Below are positions 17,332 through 28,461 of a stretch of 64,000 nucleotides of DNA, in pieces (the stretch's first letter is position 1; the number at the start of each line of letters is the position of its first letter). Source of the stretch: Hyphomonas sediminis (GTDB lineage Bacteria; Pseudomonadota; Alphaproteobacteria; Caulobacterales; Hyphomonadaceae); contig NZ_JAIEZP010000001.1 of the NCBI RefSeq assembly GCF_019679475.1, forward strand, positions 1,922,001 to 1,986,000, read 5' to 3'. Under the pieces are notes generated by a model, which saw only the letters and a list, made by a program, of their open reading frames with translations, was not told the DNA's origin and searched no databases. The translations under genes and the position numbers were made by a program.

Positions 17332-17360
17332 TTGACGCTTGTCTGGCCGGCGCCTAGCGT
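17332..17360 (+). promoter_or_regulatory. candidate sigma-70 promoter of the alcohol dehydrogenase gene
   Basis: TTGACG at 17332-17337, a 17-nt spacer and TAGCGT at 17355-17360. The -35 box is good, the -10 box weak, as is common in GC-rich alphaproteobacteria. It lies 46 nt before the start codon. Confidence 0.35.
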
Positions 17361-17405
17361 CCCGCTCAGCGATGGTCCGGGCGATGCCCGGCATGGGAGA
17401 GAATC

Positions 17406-18503
17406 ATGAAGACAGATGCTGCGGTTGCTTATGCGGGCAAGCCGGGATTCAGCTTTGAAACAGTGGAGATCGAGGCGCCGCGACCCGACGAAATTCTCGT
17501 CCGCGTGCTGGGTGTAGGTCTTTGCCACACTGATCTCGTTTTCAGTTCAGGTGCGGCGCCCTATCCGTTTCCAGCCGTCTTTGGTCATGAAGGCTCCGGC
17601 GTGGTCGAGGCTGTCGGCGCGGAGGTAACCAAGGTTTCCCCGGGCGACAGTGTCCTCATCACTTTCCGCTCCTGCGGCGCCTGCGACCGGTGCGCGGATG
17701 GCGACGCCGCTTACTGCCGGACCATGCCGCTGCTCAACTATACCGGCGCCCGCACGGACGGCACCTCCGCGCTGCGTAACGAAGCCGGCCCCGTCGCGTC
17801 CAATTTCTTCGGCCAGTCCACCTTTGCTGGCCATGCCATCACTTACGAACGCAACGTGGTGAAGGTCGATCCGTCGCTGCCCGTAGAGATCATGGGCCCG
17901 CTCGGGTGCGGCATCCAGACGGGCGCTGGCGCTGTCATACGTTCCCTCGCGGCGAAGAAAGGCTCTGCCTTTCTGGTCACGGGCGGCGGCTCAGTCGGGC
18001 TCAGCGCAGTTATGGGCGCAAAGATCCAGGGCTGCGCCACGATCATCCTGGTCGAGCCGATGGAATCCCGCCGCCAGCTCGCCATGGAGCTTGGCGCCAC
18101 TCATTGCATTGATCCGGCCGCTGGCGATGTCGCCGCTGCCGTCCGCGCGATTGTTCCCGCTGGTGTCGATAACGCGCTGGACACGACCGGCATCCCCGCC
18201 GTTCAGGCTGCGGCGCTTGCCTGCCTCGGTTCGAAGGCAACGCTGGGCCTCGTCGGGGTCAGCGCGCCGGGCACGCTTCTGCCGGGTGATGTGAACACGG
18301 TGATGACCTTCGGCCAGTCCATCAAGGGTATCATCGAAGGCGATTCCGATCCCGACGAGTTCATTCCGGAGCTGATCGAACACTTCAAGGCGGGCCGTCT
18401 CCCATTCGACAAGCTGGTCAGGAAATACCGTCTCAGCGAAATCAACCAGGCGATTGCCGCTCAACATCATGGCGAGTGTGTGAAGGCCGTCCTCATTCCC
18501 TGA
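17406..18503 (+). CDS. zinc-dependent NAD(P) alcohol dehydrogenase
   Basis: Medium-chain dehydrogenase of 365 residues close to the aryl/benzyl-alcohol and AdhB-like branch. Catalytic zinc ligands are Cys40 (GLCHTD), His61 with Glu62 (GHEGSG) and Cys168 (GPLGCGIQTG); the structural zinc site is complete with Cys90, Cys93, Cys96 and Cys104. The Rossmann loop is TGGGSVGLSAV. It should oxidise a primary or aromatic alcohol to the aldehyde. A GGGAGA ribosome site precedes the ATG. Position behind a TetR gene suggests induction by its substrate. The exact alcohol is not readable. Confidence 0.88.
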   Translation: MKTDAAVAYAGKPGFSFETVEIEAPRPDEILVRVLGVGLCHTDLVFSSGAAPYPFPAVFGHEGSGVVEAVGAEVTKVSPGDSVLITFRSCGACDRCADGDAAYCRTMPLLNYTGARTDGTSALRNEAGPVASNFFGQSTFAGHAITYERNVVKVDPSLPVEIMGPLGCGIQTGAGAVIRSLAAKKGSAFLVTGGGSVGLSAVMGAKIQGCATIILVEPMESRRQLAMELGATHCIDPAAGDVAAAVRAIVPAGVDNALDTTGIPAVQAAALACLGSKATLGLVGVSAPGTLLPGDVNTVMTFGQSIKGIIEGDSDPDEFIPELIEHFKAGRLPFDKLVRKYRLSEINQAIAAQHHGECVKAVLIP

Positions 18504-18598
18504 TGGGTGTCGCGCCGGGCATCCGGCTCTGCGCAACAACTATGACACTTATTGGGGCTGGTAGTGGCAATATCTATATGATGGTGGGCGATAATTGA

Positions 18599-20839
<2,241 letters not shown>

Positions 20840-20865
20840 GAGGCCCCGCATCGGACTGGTGCAGG

Positions 20866-20895
20866 AAGGGCGGCCTTGATGGCCGCCCTTTTTCT
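20866..20895 (+). terminator. rho-independent terminator of katG
   Basis: Perfect 10-bp stem AAGGGCGGCC / GGCCGCCCTT with loop TTGAT (20866-20890) running into a T-rich stretch, 26 nt after the katG stop. Confidence 0.85.
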
Positions 20896-20996
20896 TGGCT
20901 GCTGCTTTGTGGGTATCCCGTTGCCGATGGCGGCGTTCGGCATGCTTTTCGCCAGTCGCCGAGCCGGCGGTCTCGCGGACTTGGCGGGGCAGGGCG

Positions 20997-21569
20997 TCAG
21001 AGCGGCGCGATGGCTTTGCGGATGATGTCGGCCAGCCGGCGCTTCAGCTTCTCGCGCAGTTCCGGGCAGTCCGTGATGTCCCCCGAAATTTGCTGGCTGA
21101 TCGACAGGCCGAGCAGGATCGAGCCAAAAAGCTGGGAACGTTCTTTGGCGCTTTCCCCTCCGATTACGCTGGCAAACGGATCGTGAAACCGTTCGTCAAT
21201 GGAGGCGCGCACAATCGGGCCGGCAATTGGTGAATTCCCCGAATGCAGCATGATGAGGATATCCTCCATGGACTTTCCCTCATCATCGGGATCGAACATC
21301 AGTTCGCCAACTCGTTCCGGCAGGCCTTCCAGCTCAGTGCCAATCACGTCCACGCCGCGCTCTCCGGAGCTGAGAACCGCCGTGAACAGCTCCTCTTTCG
21401 AGCCGAAATAGCGGGAAACCAGGGCGGCGTCAGAGCCGGCCAGGGAGGCAATCTCCCGGATGCCGACATTCTCGTAGCTGTCGCGGGCAAACAGGGTGCG
21501 CGCCGCGCAAAGAATGGCCGATTTGGTTGCGGCGGCGTCCCTGCGCCGAATTGGCTGATTACATTTCAT
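20997..21569 (-). CDS. TetR family repressor of the RND efflux operon
   Basis: TetR-type regulator of 190 residues with helix-turn-helix at about 14-60 (GIREIASLAGSDAALVSRYF is the core) and a C-terminal domain resembling AcrR/RutR-like efflux regulators. It is divergent from the RND adaptor gene across 136 nt that hold two near-identical palindromes (21599-21614 and 21642-21657). The likely job is repression of the efflux genes until a drug or toxic metabolite binds. Which ligand is not visible. Confidence 0.87.
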   Translation of the reverse strand: MKCNQPIRRRDAAATKSAILCAARTLFARDSYENVGIREIASLAGSDAALVSRYFGSKEELFTAVLSSGERGVDVIGTELEGLPERVGELMFDPDDEGKSMEDILIMLHSGNSPIAGPIVRASIDERFHDPFASVIGGESAKERSQLFGSILLGLSISQQISGDITDCPELREKLKRRLADIIRKAIAPL

Positions 21570-21598
21570 ACGTTTCCCTACCCCATAGAAATTAATTT

Positions 21599-21614
21599 GT
21601 CATCACCTGTTGAC
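21599..21614. promoter_or_regulatory. operator-like palindrome 1 between TetR and RND genes
   Basis: GTCATCACCTGTTGAC is symmetric at 12 of 16 positions (GTCA...TGAC ends). It is the reverse complement of the second site at 21642-21657 apart from one base and overlaps the TTGACT -35 candidate (21610-21615) of the efflux operon. Confidence 0.65.
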
Positions 21615-21638
21615 TTAGGGCTCCCCCAACGTCATATG
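21610..21638 (+). promoter_or_regulatory. candidate promoter of the RND efflux operon
   Basis: TTGACT (21610-21615), 17-nt spacer, CATATG (21633-21638). It lies between and partly inside the two operator-like palindromes, so a bound repressor would block it. Confidence 0.4.
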
Positions 21639-21641
21639 CGG

Positions 21642-21657
21642 GTCAACAGCTGATGAC
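21642..21657. promoter_or_regulatory. operator-like palindrome 2 between TetR and RND genes
   Basis: GTCAACAGCTGATGAC, symmetric at 14 of 16 positions, spaced 43 nt (about four helical turns) from the first palindrome, which would place two repressor dimers on the same DNA face. Confidence 0.65.
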
Positions 21658-21705
21658 TTATGGCGGAAAATCCACCGTTTCGCCTTGTTTGTGAAGGAAA
21701 ATATA

Positions 21706-22896
21706 ATGCGCTTGCGCAATTTTGGTACCGTTTCCATTTTGGCGACGGCATTTGTGCTTGGGGCTTGCAGCGCCCCTCAGGCACAAGAGCAAGGCGGTCC
21801 TCCCCCGCCACAAGTTGAAGTCGCCGTCCCCCTCTCGGCCGAAGTCTCTGACTGGAACGGTTATACTGGCAGATTCGAGTCTGTGGAGCGCGTAGAAGTA
21901 CGTGCCCGCGTCAGCGGATACGTCAAATCCGTCAATTTCGAAGACGGCAGCCGGGTGAAGGCCGGAGAGTTGCTCTTCACCCTGGATGACCGCCCGTTCC
22001 GTGCCTCGTTGGCGCAGGCCGAAGCCGGTTTGGCTCAGGCGCGTGCCGAGCTTTCCCAGGCCCAGTCCGATCTTGAGCGGTCCGAGAAGTTGCGCGAATC
22101 CGGCGCCATCTCGGTTGAGGAACTCGAACAGAACCGCACCCGCCTGGCCAGCGCGCAGGCAACCGTCGCTTCGGCTCAGGCCGGCGTCGATGCTGCCCGT
22201 CTGGATCTCAGCTTCACGCGCGTCACAGCGCCGATCGATGGCCGCGTCTCGGCCCGCAATGTGGACCCCGGCAACCTCGTTACCGGTGGCAACTCGGCGG
22301 GCGATATCCTGACCACCATCGTGCGCGATGATGAGCTCTATTTCACCTTCAACGTCTCGGAGTCTGACTATCTGCGCTTCATGCGTGCCGAGCAGTCTGA
22401 AGGTGCGGTGAAGGCGGAGGCCCGCCTACAGGACGAAACTTCCTTCACACGTCCTGGGGAAGTGGTCTTCGCCGACAACCGCATGGGCGACACCACCGGC
22501 TCGATCCGCGTGCGTGCCCTCATCGAAAACGAAGACGGTCTCATCCGTCCGGGCATGACCGGCGAAGTCCGTATGAATGGTTCGGCGCCTTACAACGCGC
22601 TGATGGTGCCGCAAACGGCTATCCAGACAGACGGCGCCCGCCGCACCCTGTTTCTCGTCAACGAGCAGAACGAAGTCGAAGTCGCAACCGTTCAGCTTGG
22701 TCCGCTCAGCGGCAACATGCAGGTGATCTCCGGTGGCATCGAAGCCAACGACCGGGTGATCGTCAACGGTCTGCTCCGTGCCCGTCCGGGTGTGTCGGTC
22801 AACCCTGTTGCTGTCCAGCTTGACTATGAAGCTGCCCCCGAAGATCCGGCAACGGTCCAGAGCCGTCCGGCCATGAGCGCCCGCCGCGTGAACTGA
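21706..22896 (+). CDS. RND efflux periplasmic adaptor lipoprotein (AcrA/MexA type)
   Basis: Membrane fusion protein of 396 residues linking inner membrane pump and outer membrane channel. Signal peptide with lipobox LGAC (Cys21); then barrel-sandwich/lipoyl halves (VRARVSGYVKSVNFEDGSRV around 75-95 and a mirrored half with VTAPIDGRVSARNVDPGNLV), a helical hairpin rich in Ala/Gln (about 105-170) and a beta-barrel end. The ATG at 21706 is chosen because it gives a clean lipoprotein signal and follows GAAGGAAA; an earlier in-frame ATG at 21685 has no good ribosome site. First gene of a three-gene efflux operon. Confidence 0.92.
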   Translation: MRLRNFGTVSILATAFVLGACSAPQAQEQGGPPPPQVEVAVPLSAEVSDWNGYTGRFESVERVEVRARVSGYVKSVNFEDGSRVKAGELLFTLDDRPFRASLAQAEAGLAQARAELSQAQSDLERSEKLRESGAISVEELEQNRTRLASAQATVASAQAGVDAARLDLSFTRVTAPIDGRVSARNVDPGNLVTGGNSAGDILTTIVRDDELYFTFNVSESDYLRFMRAEQSEGAVKAEARLQDETSFTRPGEVVFADNRMGDTTGSIRVRALIENEDGLIRPGMTGEVRMNGSAPYNALMVPQTAIQTDGARRTLFLVNEQNEVEVATVQLGPLSGNMQVISGGIEANDRVIVNGLLRARPGVSVNPVAVQLDYEAAPEDPATVQSRPAMSARRVN

Positions 22897-22960
22897 CACG
22901 CGGCGGCAGCGCCTGCTGCCTGATCATACCCTTTCTCTTCCTCCCAGAGACAAGTTTCCC

Positions 22961-25900
22961 ATGCGCCTCTCTCACTTCTTTATCCGGCGACCCATCTTCG
23001 CCGCAGTGATTTCTGTTGTCATAACACTGCTCGGTGCGTTCGCGTTCCCGCGTCTGCCGCTTGCCCAGTATCCTGAAATTGCTCCGCCGACTGTGATGGT
23101 CGTCGCCAGCTATCCCGGCGCTTCTGCCGAGGATCTTGCCAACCAGGTCGCTGCGCCGCTGGAGCAGGAAATCAACGGTGTGGAAGGGATGATTTACATG
23201 ACATCCTCGTCCACCGCCGACGGCGTTGTGCAGCTGACCGTCACCTTTGAGCCGGGTACGGATCTTGATACCGCCCAGGTTCAGGTCCAGAACCGCGTCG
23301 CCCGCGCTGAGCCGCGCCTGCCAGAGCAGGTGCGCCAGACGGGCGTTTCGGTGAACCAGCAAGCGTCCGGCTTCCTCCTGCTTGTCGCGCTCACATCGCC
23401 CGGCGGCCAGCTGGATCAGGACTATGTGGCCAACTATGCCGCCTCCAACATCAAGGACCGGCTGTTGCGTATCAACGGGGTTGGCGGTGTCGAAGTATTC
23501 GGCGGCGGCAACTATTCGATGCGCATCTGGATCAATCCGGAGCGCGCCGCAGCGCTTAACCTGACCTCGGCTGACATCGTGGCCGCCCTCCGCGCCCAGA
23601 ACATTCAGGCTGCCGGCGGTACGCTCGGCCAGCCGCCCTTCGCTGAAACGGGCGCAGCGCCGTTCCAGATTCCGGTCCAGGTGCGTGGTCGCCTGATCGA
23701 GCCGTCCGAATTTGGCGATGTTGTCATCCGCCGGGATGCCGATGGCTCCGTCGTCCGCCTGCGTGATGTCGCGCGGGTCGATATCGGCGCCGAGACCTAT
23801 CTCATGCGATCCTATTTCGATGGCCAGCCCGGCCTTGGCCTCGCCATCTCCCAGCTGCCCGGCTCCAACGCGCTCGAGGCTGCAGAGGAAGTGCTGGCCG
23901 AGATGGAGCTTGCCGCGCAGGAATTCCCGGCCGGTCTCGAATATATGATCCCCTATAACCCCACGGAGTTCGTGGAAGCCTCCGTGTCGGCTGTGGAGCA
24001 CGCTCTCATTGAGGCCGTCTTCCTCGTGATGATCGTCATCCTGGTCTTCCTCCAGACCTGGCGTGCGGCGCTCATCCCGATCCTTGCGATCCCGGTCTCG
24101 ATCATCGGTGTGTTCGCCGTCCAGCTGGCGCTTGGCTATTCGATCAACTCGCTGTCGCTGTTTGCCCTCGTGCTCGCCGTCGGCATCGTGGTCGATGACG
24201 CCATCGTCGTCGTGGAAAACGTCGAGCGATCCATCCGCGAGGGGAAAAGCCCCATGCAGGCGGCCATCACCTCGATGAACGAAGTTGGCGGCGCCCTGAT
24301 TGCGATGAACCTGGTGCTCGTCTCGGTGTTCGTGCCGACGCTCTTCATGGGCGGCATTCCCGGCATCTTCTACGAGCAGTTCGCCGTTGCCATCGCCTCG
24401 GCCGCCGTCATCTCGCTGCTGGTTTCACTCACCCTGTCGCCGGCCCTCTGCGCGCTGCTGCTGAAGCCGCACGAAGAACACGGCCACAAGAAGGGCAACC
24501 CGCTCTTCGCGCCGCTGCGTATGGCCGGTAATGCCTTCAATAGCGGCTTCGACTGGCTGTCGAACACCTACGGCACGGTCGTGTCCAAGCTCGTCCGTAT
24601 GCTGGTGATCGTGATGATCGTCTATGCGGGCCTCCTGGCCACCACCGGCTGGCGGCTCTCGTCCACGCCCACGGGCTTCATCCCGGAGCAGGACCAGGGC
24701 TTCCTCATCGGCGTTGTCCAGCTTCCCGCAGGCGCCTCGCTTGACCGTACCAACACCGTGATGCTCGGCATCGTTGACGAGCTGATGGGGTCTGAAGGCA
24801 TCCAGGGCGTAGCCGCCATGGTCGGTATGGACGGCTCCAGCTTCTCGTCTGCGTCGAATGCCGGCACCATGTTCATCCGCCTTGCTGACTTCGAAGATCG
24901 CAAAGGCCGGGACGATCTCACCGCCGCTGCGATTTCCCAGCGTCTCACGGGTCATTTCATGGCAGGGCTCCCGGAAGGCAACGCCTTCATCATTGCGCCG
25001 CCCGCTGTGCAGGGCATGGGGGCAGGTGGCGGCTTCAAGATGATGATCCAGGACCGTGCGGGCCTCGGCACCGAGGCGCTCCAGAACGCGACCTTCGCGA
25101 TGATGGGCGCTGCCGCTCAGGAACCGCGCGTCACCAGCGTCTATACCACCTTCAACACCAACTCGCCCACAGTGCGGGTGGAGGTGGACCGCGACCGCGC
25201 CCTGCTGCTCGGCGTTGAGCCTTCCGATGTTTACGCCACCCTCGGCACAAACCTCGGTTCGACCTATGTGAACGACTTCAACTTCCTTGGGCGGACGTTC
25301 CGCGTCACCGCCCAGGCAGATGCACCGTTCCGCGAAACGGCCGCCAATATCGGCCAGTTCCAGGTCCGCTCGTCCACTGGCCAGATGGTGCCGATCTCGG
25401 CCGTCGCCCAGATTATCGACGGCTCCGGCCCGGTTCGCATGGTGCGCCACAACAACTTCCCGGCCATCGAGCTCAGCGGCCAGACGCCTGCCGGTGTTTC
25501 CACAGGCGACTCGCTGGCGGCTATGGAAGAGATTGCGGCGCAGGTGCTGCCCGATGGCATCAGCTATGAGTGGACCGAGATGGCCTATCAGGAAAAAGCC
25601 GTCGGCAACTCCTCCACGATGATCTTCGTGATGGCGGTTATCTTCGTCTTCCTCGTCCTCGCGGCGCAGTACGAAGCCTTCACCCTGCCGTTTGCGGTTA
25701 TCTTCATCGTCCCGATGTGTATCCTCGCGGCCACCATCGGCATCAACATCGCGGGCATGGCCAACGATATCCTGGCCCAGGTCGGTCTCATCGTCCTTGT
25801 CGCCCTTGCGGCCAAGAACGCGATCCTCCTGGTCGAGTTTGCCAAGCAGCAGGAAGAAAATCATGGCGTCACGCCGCGTGAAGCTGCTGTCGCCAGTGCC

Positions 25901-26167
25901 CGCCTGCGCCTGCGTCCGATCCTGATGACATCCTTCGCCTTCATCTTCGGGGTGATGCCGCTGGCATTCGCCACCGGGGCAGGGGCGGAAATGCGCCAAT
26001 CCATCGGTATCACCGTGTTCTCCGGCATGATCGGCGTAACGGTCTTCGGCCTCATCTTCACGCCCGTATTCTATGTCATTGGACGGATGGTCTCGAAGCT
26101 GCTGCCCGGATCAAACCGCGATCATGATGATCATACTCCCACGCCGGTCGAAGGAGGCCAGGCATGA
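22961..26167 (+). CDS. RND multidrug efflux pump inner membrane subunit (AcrB/MexB type)
   Basis: Proton-driven pump of 1068 residues, full length for the HAE1 family, with twelve membrane helices and two large periplasmic loops. The N-terminus SHFFIRRPIFAAVISVVI is typical, the paired Asp of helix 4 stand in GIVVDDAIVVVENVERSI (near residue 412), and FIPEQDQGFLIGVVQLPAGA opens the second half. It should export hydrophobic or amphiphilic compounds from periplasm and membrane. 64 nt separate it from the adaptor gene and its stop overlaps the next gene by ATGA, so the trio is one operon. Confidence 0.95.
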   Translation: MRLSHFFIRRPIFAAVISVVITLLGAFAFPRLPLAQYPEIAPPTVMVVASYPGASAEDLANQVAAPLEQEINGVEGMIYMTSSSTADGVVQLTVTFEPGTDLDTAQVQVQNRVARAEPRLPEQVRQTGVSVNQQASGFLLLVALTSPGGQLDQDYVANYAASNIKDRLLRINGVGGVEVFGGGNYSMRIWINPERAAALNLTSADIVAALRAQNIQAAGGTLGQPPFAETGAAPFQIPVQVRGRLIEPSEFGDVVIRRDADGSVVRLRDVARVDIGAETYLMRSYFDGQPGLGLAISQLPGSNALEAAEEVLAEMELAAQEFPAGLEYMIPYNPTEFVEASVSAVEHALIEAVFLVMIVILVFLQTWRAALIPILAIPVSIIGVFAVQLALGYSINSLSLFALVLAVGIVVDDAIVVVENVERSIREGKSPMQAAITSMNEVGGALIAMNLVLVSVFVPTLFMGGIPGIFYEQFAVAIASAAVISLLVSLTLSPALCALLLKPHEEHGHKKGNPLFAPLRMAGNAFNSGFDWLSNTYGTVVSKLVRMLVIVMIVYAGLLATTGWRLSSTPTGFIPEQDQGFLIGVVQLPAGASLDRTNTVMLGIVDELMGSEGIQGVAAMVGMDGSSFSSASNAGTMFIRLADFEDRKGRDDLTAAAISQRLTGHFMAGLPEGNAFIIAPPAVQGMGAGGGFKMMIQDRAGLGTEALQNATFAMMGAAAQEPRVTSVYTTFNTNSPTVRVEVDRDRALLLGVEPSDVYATLGTNLGSTYVNDFNFLGRTFRVTAQADAPFRETAANIGQFQVRSSTGQMVPISAVAQIIDGSGPVRMVRHNNFPAIELSGQTPAGVSTGDSLAAMEEIAAQVLPDGISYEWTEMAYQEKAVGNSSTMIFVMAVIFVFLVLAAQYEAFTLPFAVIFIVPMCILAATIGINIAGMANDILAQVGLIVLVALAAKNAILLVEFAKQQEENHGVTPREAAVASARLRLRPILMTSFAFIFGVMPLAFATGAGAEMRQSIGITVFSGMIGVTVFGLIFTPVFYVIGRMVSKLLPGSNRDHDDHTPTPVEGGQA

Positions 26168-27567
26168 CCAAACTCAAAGTCACTACCCTGACAGCCGTTG
26201 CCGCCCTCGCGCTCAGCGCCTGTGCCACCGCGCCGTCTGCGCCGGAAAGCGCGCTCCCATCGCGCGCTGAAGGCCAGCTGGCCTCCGCTGAAGCTGCCGG
26301 CGTGGCGCAGGCCGCTGTCCCGAAAGACTGGTGGCGCCTCTATAACAGCCCGGATCTCGACGCCCTTGTCGAGACGGCGCTGTCCAACAACCGCAGCCTC
26401 GCCGGGGCCGCGGCCAATCTGGAACAGGTCCGCGCCGGGCTGACGGAGGCGCGCGCCGCGCTCCTGCCGTCCACGACGGCGACGGCGGGCGGCCAATATG
26501 TCCGTGATCCGAGCTTTGCGCCGGGCGACGTGGAAACCGATGTCTATTCCCTCGGCTTTGAAACAGCCTATGAGGTGGACATCTTCGGCCGCGTCAGTTC
26601 CTCCGTCGAAGCGGCCCGCCAGGATGCCGCCGCCGCAGAAGCGGCCTACCAGTCGGCCTCGCTCATGGTTGCGGGTGAAACCGCCCGCGCCTGGATCGAT
26701 TATTGCGCCGGCAATATCCAGCTCGAAACCGCCCAGTCGAACTACAAGCTTCAGGAAGATACCCTTGGCCTGACGCGCACCCTGTTCGATGCGGGCCGCG
26801 GCATCCGTCTGGATGTCGTGCAGGCCGAGGCCGCGCTCCGCCGCGCCGAAGCCGACATTCCGTCCGTGCGCGCCGCCCGTGACGCCGCCTTGTTCCGCCT
26901 GGCCCGCCTGACTGGCCAGACCCCGAAAGAGATGAGTCAAGCGGTCCCCGCATGTGAGAGCATGCCGCAGCTCGTCTCGCTCCTCCCAGCCGGGGAAAGC
27001 GCAAGTCTGATTGCGCGCCGTCCGGATGTGCGCCAGGCGGAACGTCAACTTGCCGGGGCGGCCGCCCGGGTCGGGATTGCCACCGCCAACCTTTATCCTT
27101 CGGTTCGCATCGGTGGCTCTGTCAGCACCGCCTCGCTGGGCGGTACGCAGGACATGTTCAGCAATGATGGCGTCAGCTTCGGCATCGGCCCGCTCATCAG
27201 CTGGAACTTCCCGAACATCACGGCTTCGCGCGCGCAGCTGAAAGCTGCCGAAGCCGGCGTTGACGTTGCCCTGGCGAACTTCGACGAAACCTTCCTCACG
27301 GCATTGGAAGAAGCTGAAGTCGCCCTCACCAACTATGCGGCAGAGAAAGAGCGTTACGCCGCGCTCGAAGCCTCCCTGCGCGCCGCCGAGGAAGCTGCCG
27401 AGCTTGCCAGAACGCGCTACCGTATCGGTACGGACAACTTCCTCTCCGTCCTCGATGCCGAGCGTACCCTGATCGAGACGCGCACCTCGCTCGCCCAGTC
27501 TGAGGCGGCCAAGGCCAGCGCCGAGATCAACCTCTTCATGGCGATGGGCGGCGGCTGGGCTGAATAG
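26164..27567 (+). CDS. outer membrane efflux lipoprotein (NodT/OprM family)
   Basis: TolC-like outer membrane channel of 467 residues with lipobox LSAC (Cys20). The mature start carries VPKDWWRLYNSPDLDALV, the conserved opening of the NodT family, and two repeated helical-hairpin halves follow (ending RYRIGTDNFLSVLDAERTLI). It completes the tripartite export route with the adaptor and pump upstream. The start overlaps the pump's stop by 4 nt. A perfect terminator follows 27 nt after the stop. Confidence 0.94.
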   Translation: MTKLKVTTLTAVAALALSACATAPSAPESALPSRAEGQLASAEAAGVAQAAVPKDWWRLYNSPDLDALVETALSNNRSLAGAAANLEQVRAGLTEARAALLPSTTATAGGQYVRDPSFAPGDVETDVYSLGFETAYEVDIFGRVSSSVEAARQDAAAAEAAYQSASLMVAGETARAWIDYCAGNIQLETAQSNYKLQEDTLGLTRTLFDAGRGIRLDVVQAEAALRRAEADIPSVRAARDAALFRLARLTGQTPKEMSQAVPACESMPQLVSLLPAGESASLIARRPDVRQAERQLAGAAARVGIATANLYPSVRIGGSVSTASLGGTQDMFSNDGVSFGIGPLISWNFPNITASRAQLKAAEAGVDVALANFDETFLTALEEAEVALTNYAAEKERYAALEASLRAAEEAAELARTRYRIGTDNFLSVLDAERTLIETRTSLAQSEAAKASAEINLFMAMGGGWAE

Positions 27568-27594
27568 CTCTGGTTGCCCTCACCAGAGCCACCC

Positions 27595-27639
27595 ACGGCG
27601 CGGAACAGTCACCCCCCTGTTCCGCGCCGTACTTTTTTG
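27595..27639 (+). terminator. rho-independent terminator of the RND operon
   Basis: A 14-bp perfect stem (27595-27608 with 27617-27630, ACGGCGCGGAACAG and its complement) with an 8-nt loop, followed by AC and six T residues. Confidence 0.92.
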
Positions 27640-27731
27640 TCCCCAAAGTGATCCAATCCGTCCCCGAAAAGTCCCAAAAAGTCACTGTCTGACACGGTTT
27701 GTACCCACAACGACGCCCCCAGACACAACCC

Positions 27732-27768
27732 GCCCCTTCTCCCTCCGGGAGAGGGCCGGGGTGAGGGC
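27732..27768. repeat. palindromic extragenic element (CTCCC/GGGAG type)
   Basis: CTTCTCCCTCCGGGAGAGGG forms a short hairpin and is followed by CCGGGGTGAGGG. I recognise this wording as a widespread extragenic repeat of Alphaproteobacteria; only one copy was seen in this window. Confidence 0.5.
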
Positions 27769-27786
27769 CTCCCACCCTCTCAGCCC

Positions 27787-27934
27787 GTCATCCCGGTTTC
27801 GCTGCAAGCGAAGACCGGGACCCAGCCTTCCCCCCCTGGATCCCGGACATTCGCTCCGCAAATTCCGGGAAGACGCCCAAAAAGCGACGCCCCAACGAAG
27901 CTCATCCTGAGCGAAGTCGAAGGATAGAGCGGGC
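27787..27934. repeat. composite dispersed repeat, copy 1
   Basis: Three blocks in fixed order: block A (27787-27830, GTCATCCCGGTTTCGC..., with inverted arms around GCTTGCAGC), block B (27837-27870, GGATCCCGGACAT to TTCCGGGA) and block C (27896-27934, CTCATCCTGAGCGAAGTCGA core). The same three blocks in the same order occur at 52037-52188 with a few changes. Each block can fold on itself. Confidence 0.85.
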
Positions 27935-28021
27935 ACCCCTATCCACCCCCCATCGCCCGTCCCCACACCACAACCCGCAATCGTATCCACCCCCTCCGCA
28001 GGCTGACTTATACTGCAAGGG

Positions 28022-28387
28022 ATGACACCCCAGATCGCCCGCCTCTACGCCCACGTATTGCCAGTCTTCTGGCCATATCTCTGGCTGCAACTGCGCGCGA
28101 TCTTCAAACGGCAGGATGTGGAGCTTCGCACGCTTCTCATCGCCGTCACCAAATGGGGCCGCATCCACATCGTCAGCGTCGGCGACCACTGGCGCGCTTA
28201 TAAAAAGCCTGCGCTCGTCAAAGCCCATTGGAACGATCCTGTCTGGGAATCCGATCTCCCGACGAACCTCGCCCAAGCCCCGATGGCGTTTTCCTGTCGT
28301 TTTTGGGACGCCTCAAACACCCCACCTCCCGAAGCTCATCCTGAGCGAAGTCGAAGGATCAGCGGGTACGCCCCCGACACGTCCTGA
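28022..28387 (+). CDS. hypothetical protein with repeat-derived C-terminus
   Basis: Frame of 121 residues of no recognised family. Residues 1-95 look like a real protein: Trp- and Leu-rich (HVLPVFWPYLWLQLRAIFKR) then a mixed stretch. The last part (EAHPERSRRISG) is simply the translation of the dispersed repeat block C at 28330-28366, so the original C-terminus may have been replaced or extended. There is no normally spaced ribosome site; AAGGG touches the ATG and TATACT stands 6 nt before it, which would suit leaderless transcription. Existence moderately supported; function unknown. Confidence 0.45.
   Translation: MTPQIARLYAHVLPVFWPYLWLQLRAIFKRQDVELRTLLIAVTKWGRIHIVSVGDHWRAYKKPALVKAHWNDPVWESDLPTNLAQAPMAFSCRFWDASNTPPPEAHPERSRRISGYAPDTS
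28330..28366. repeat. dispersed repeat block C, copy inside a reading frame
   Basis: CGAAGCTCATCCTGAGCGAA followed by GTCGAAGGATCAGCGGG; it matches block C of the composite repeats at 27896-27934 and 52150-52188 and forms the 3' end of the gene at 28022-28387. Confidence 0.85.
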
Positions 28388-28461
28388 AACTCCACCAAAC
28401 CGAAGCGCGCACCCCGCCGGCCACGCCCCAAAGCGTGCGTTCCGGACGCTGCTGCTGCCCG

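Larger units (their letters stand above)
27568..28021. other. repeat-rich intergenic region
   Basis: 454 bases without a supported gene. It holds the efflux terminator, a palindromic CTCCC/GGGAG repeat at 27732-27768 and the composite dispersed repeat at 27787-27934. Minus-strand reading gives frames whose predicted residues (FDFAQDE) are those typical of the repeat itself, not of a protein family. Confidence 0.7.

Noticed and set aside
27682-27990. Minus-strand frame with FDFAQDE-type residues
   Set aside because: It is only the translation of the dispersed repeat blocks in the intergenic region.
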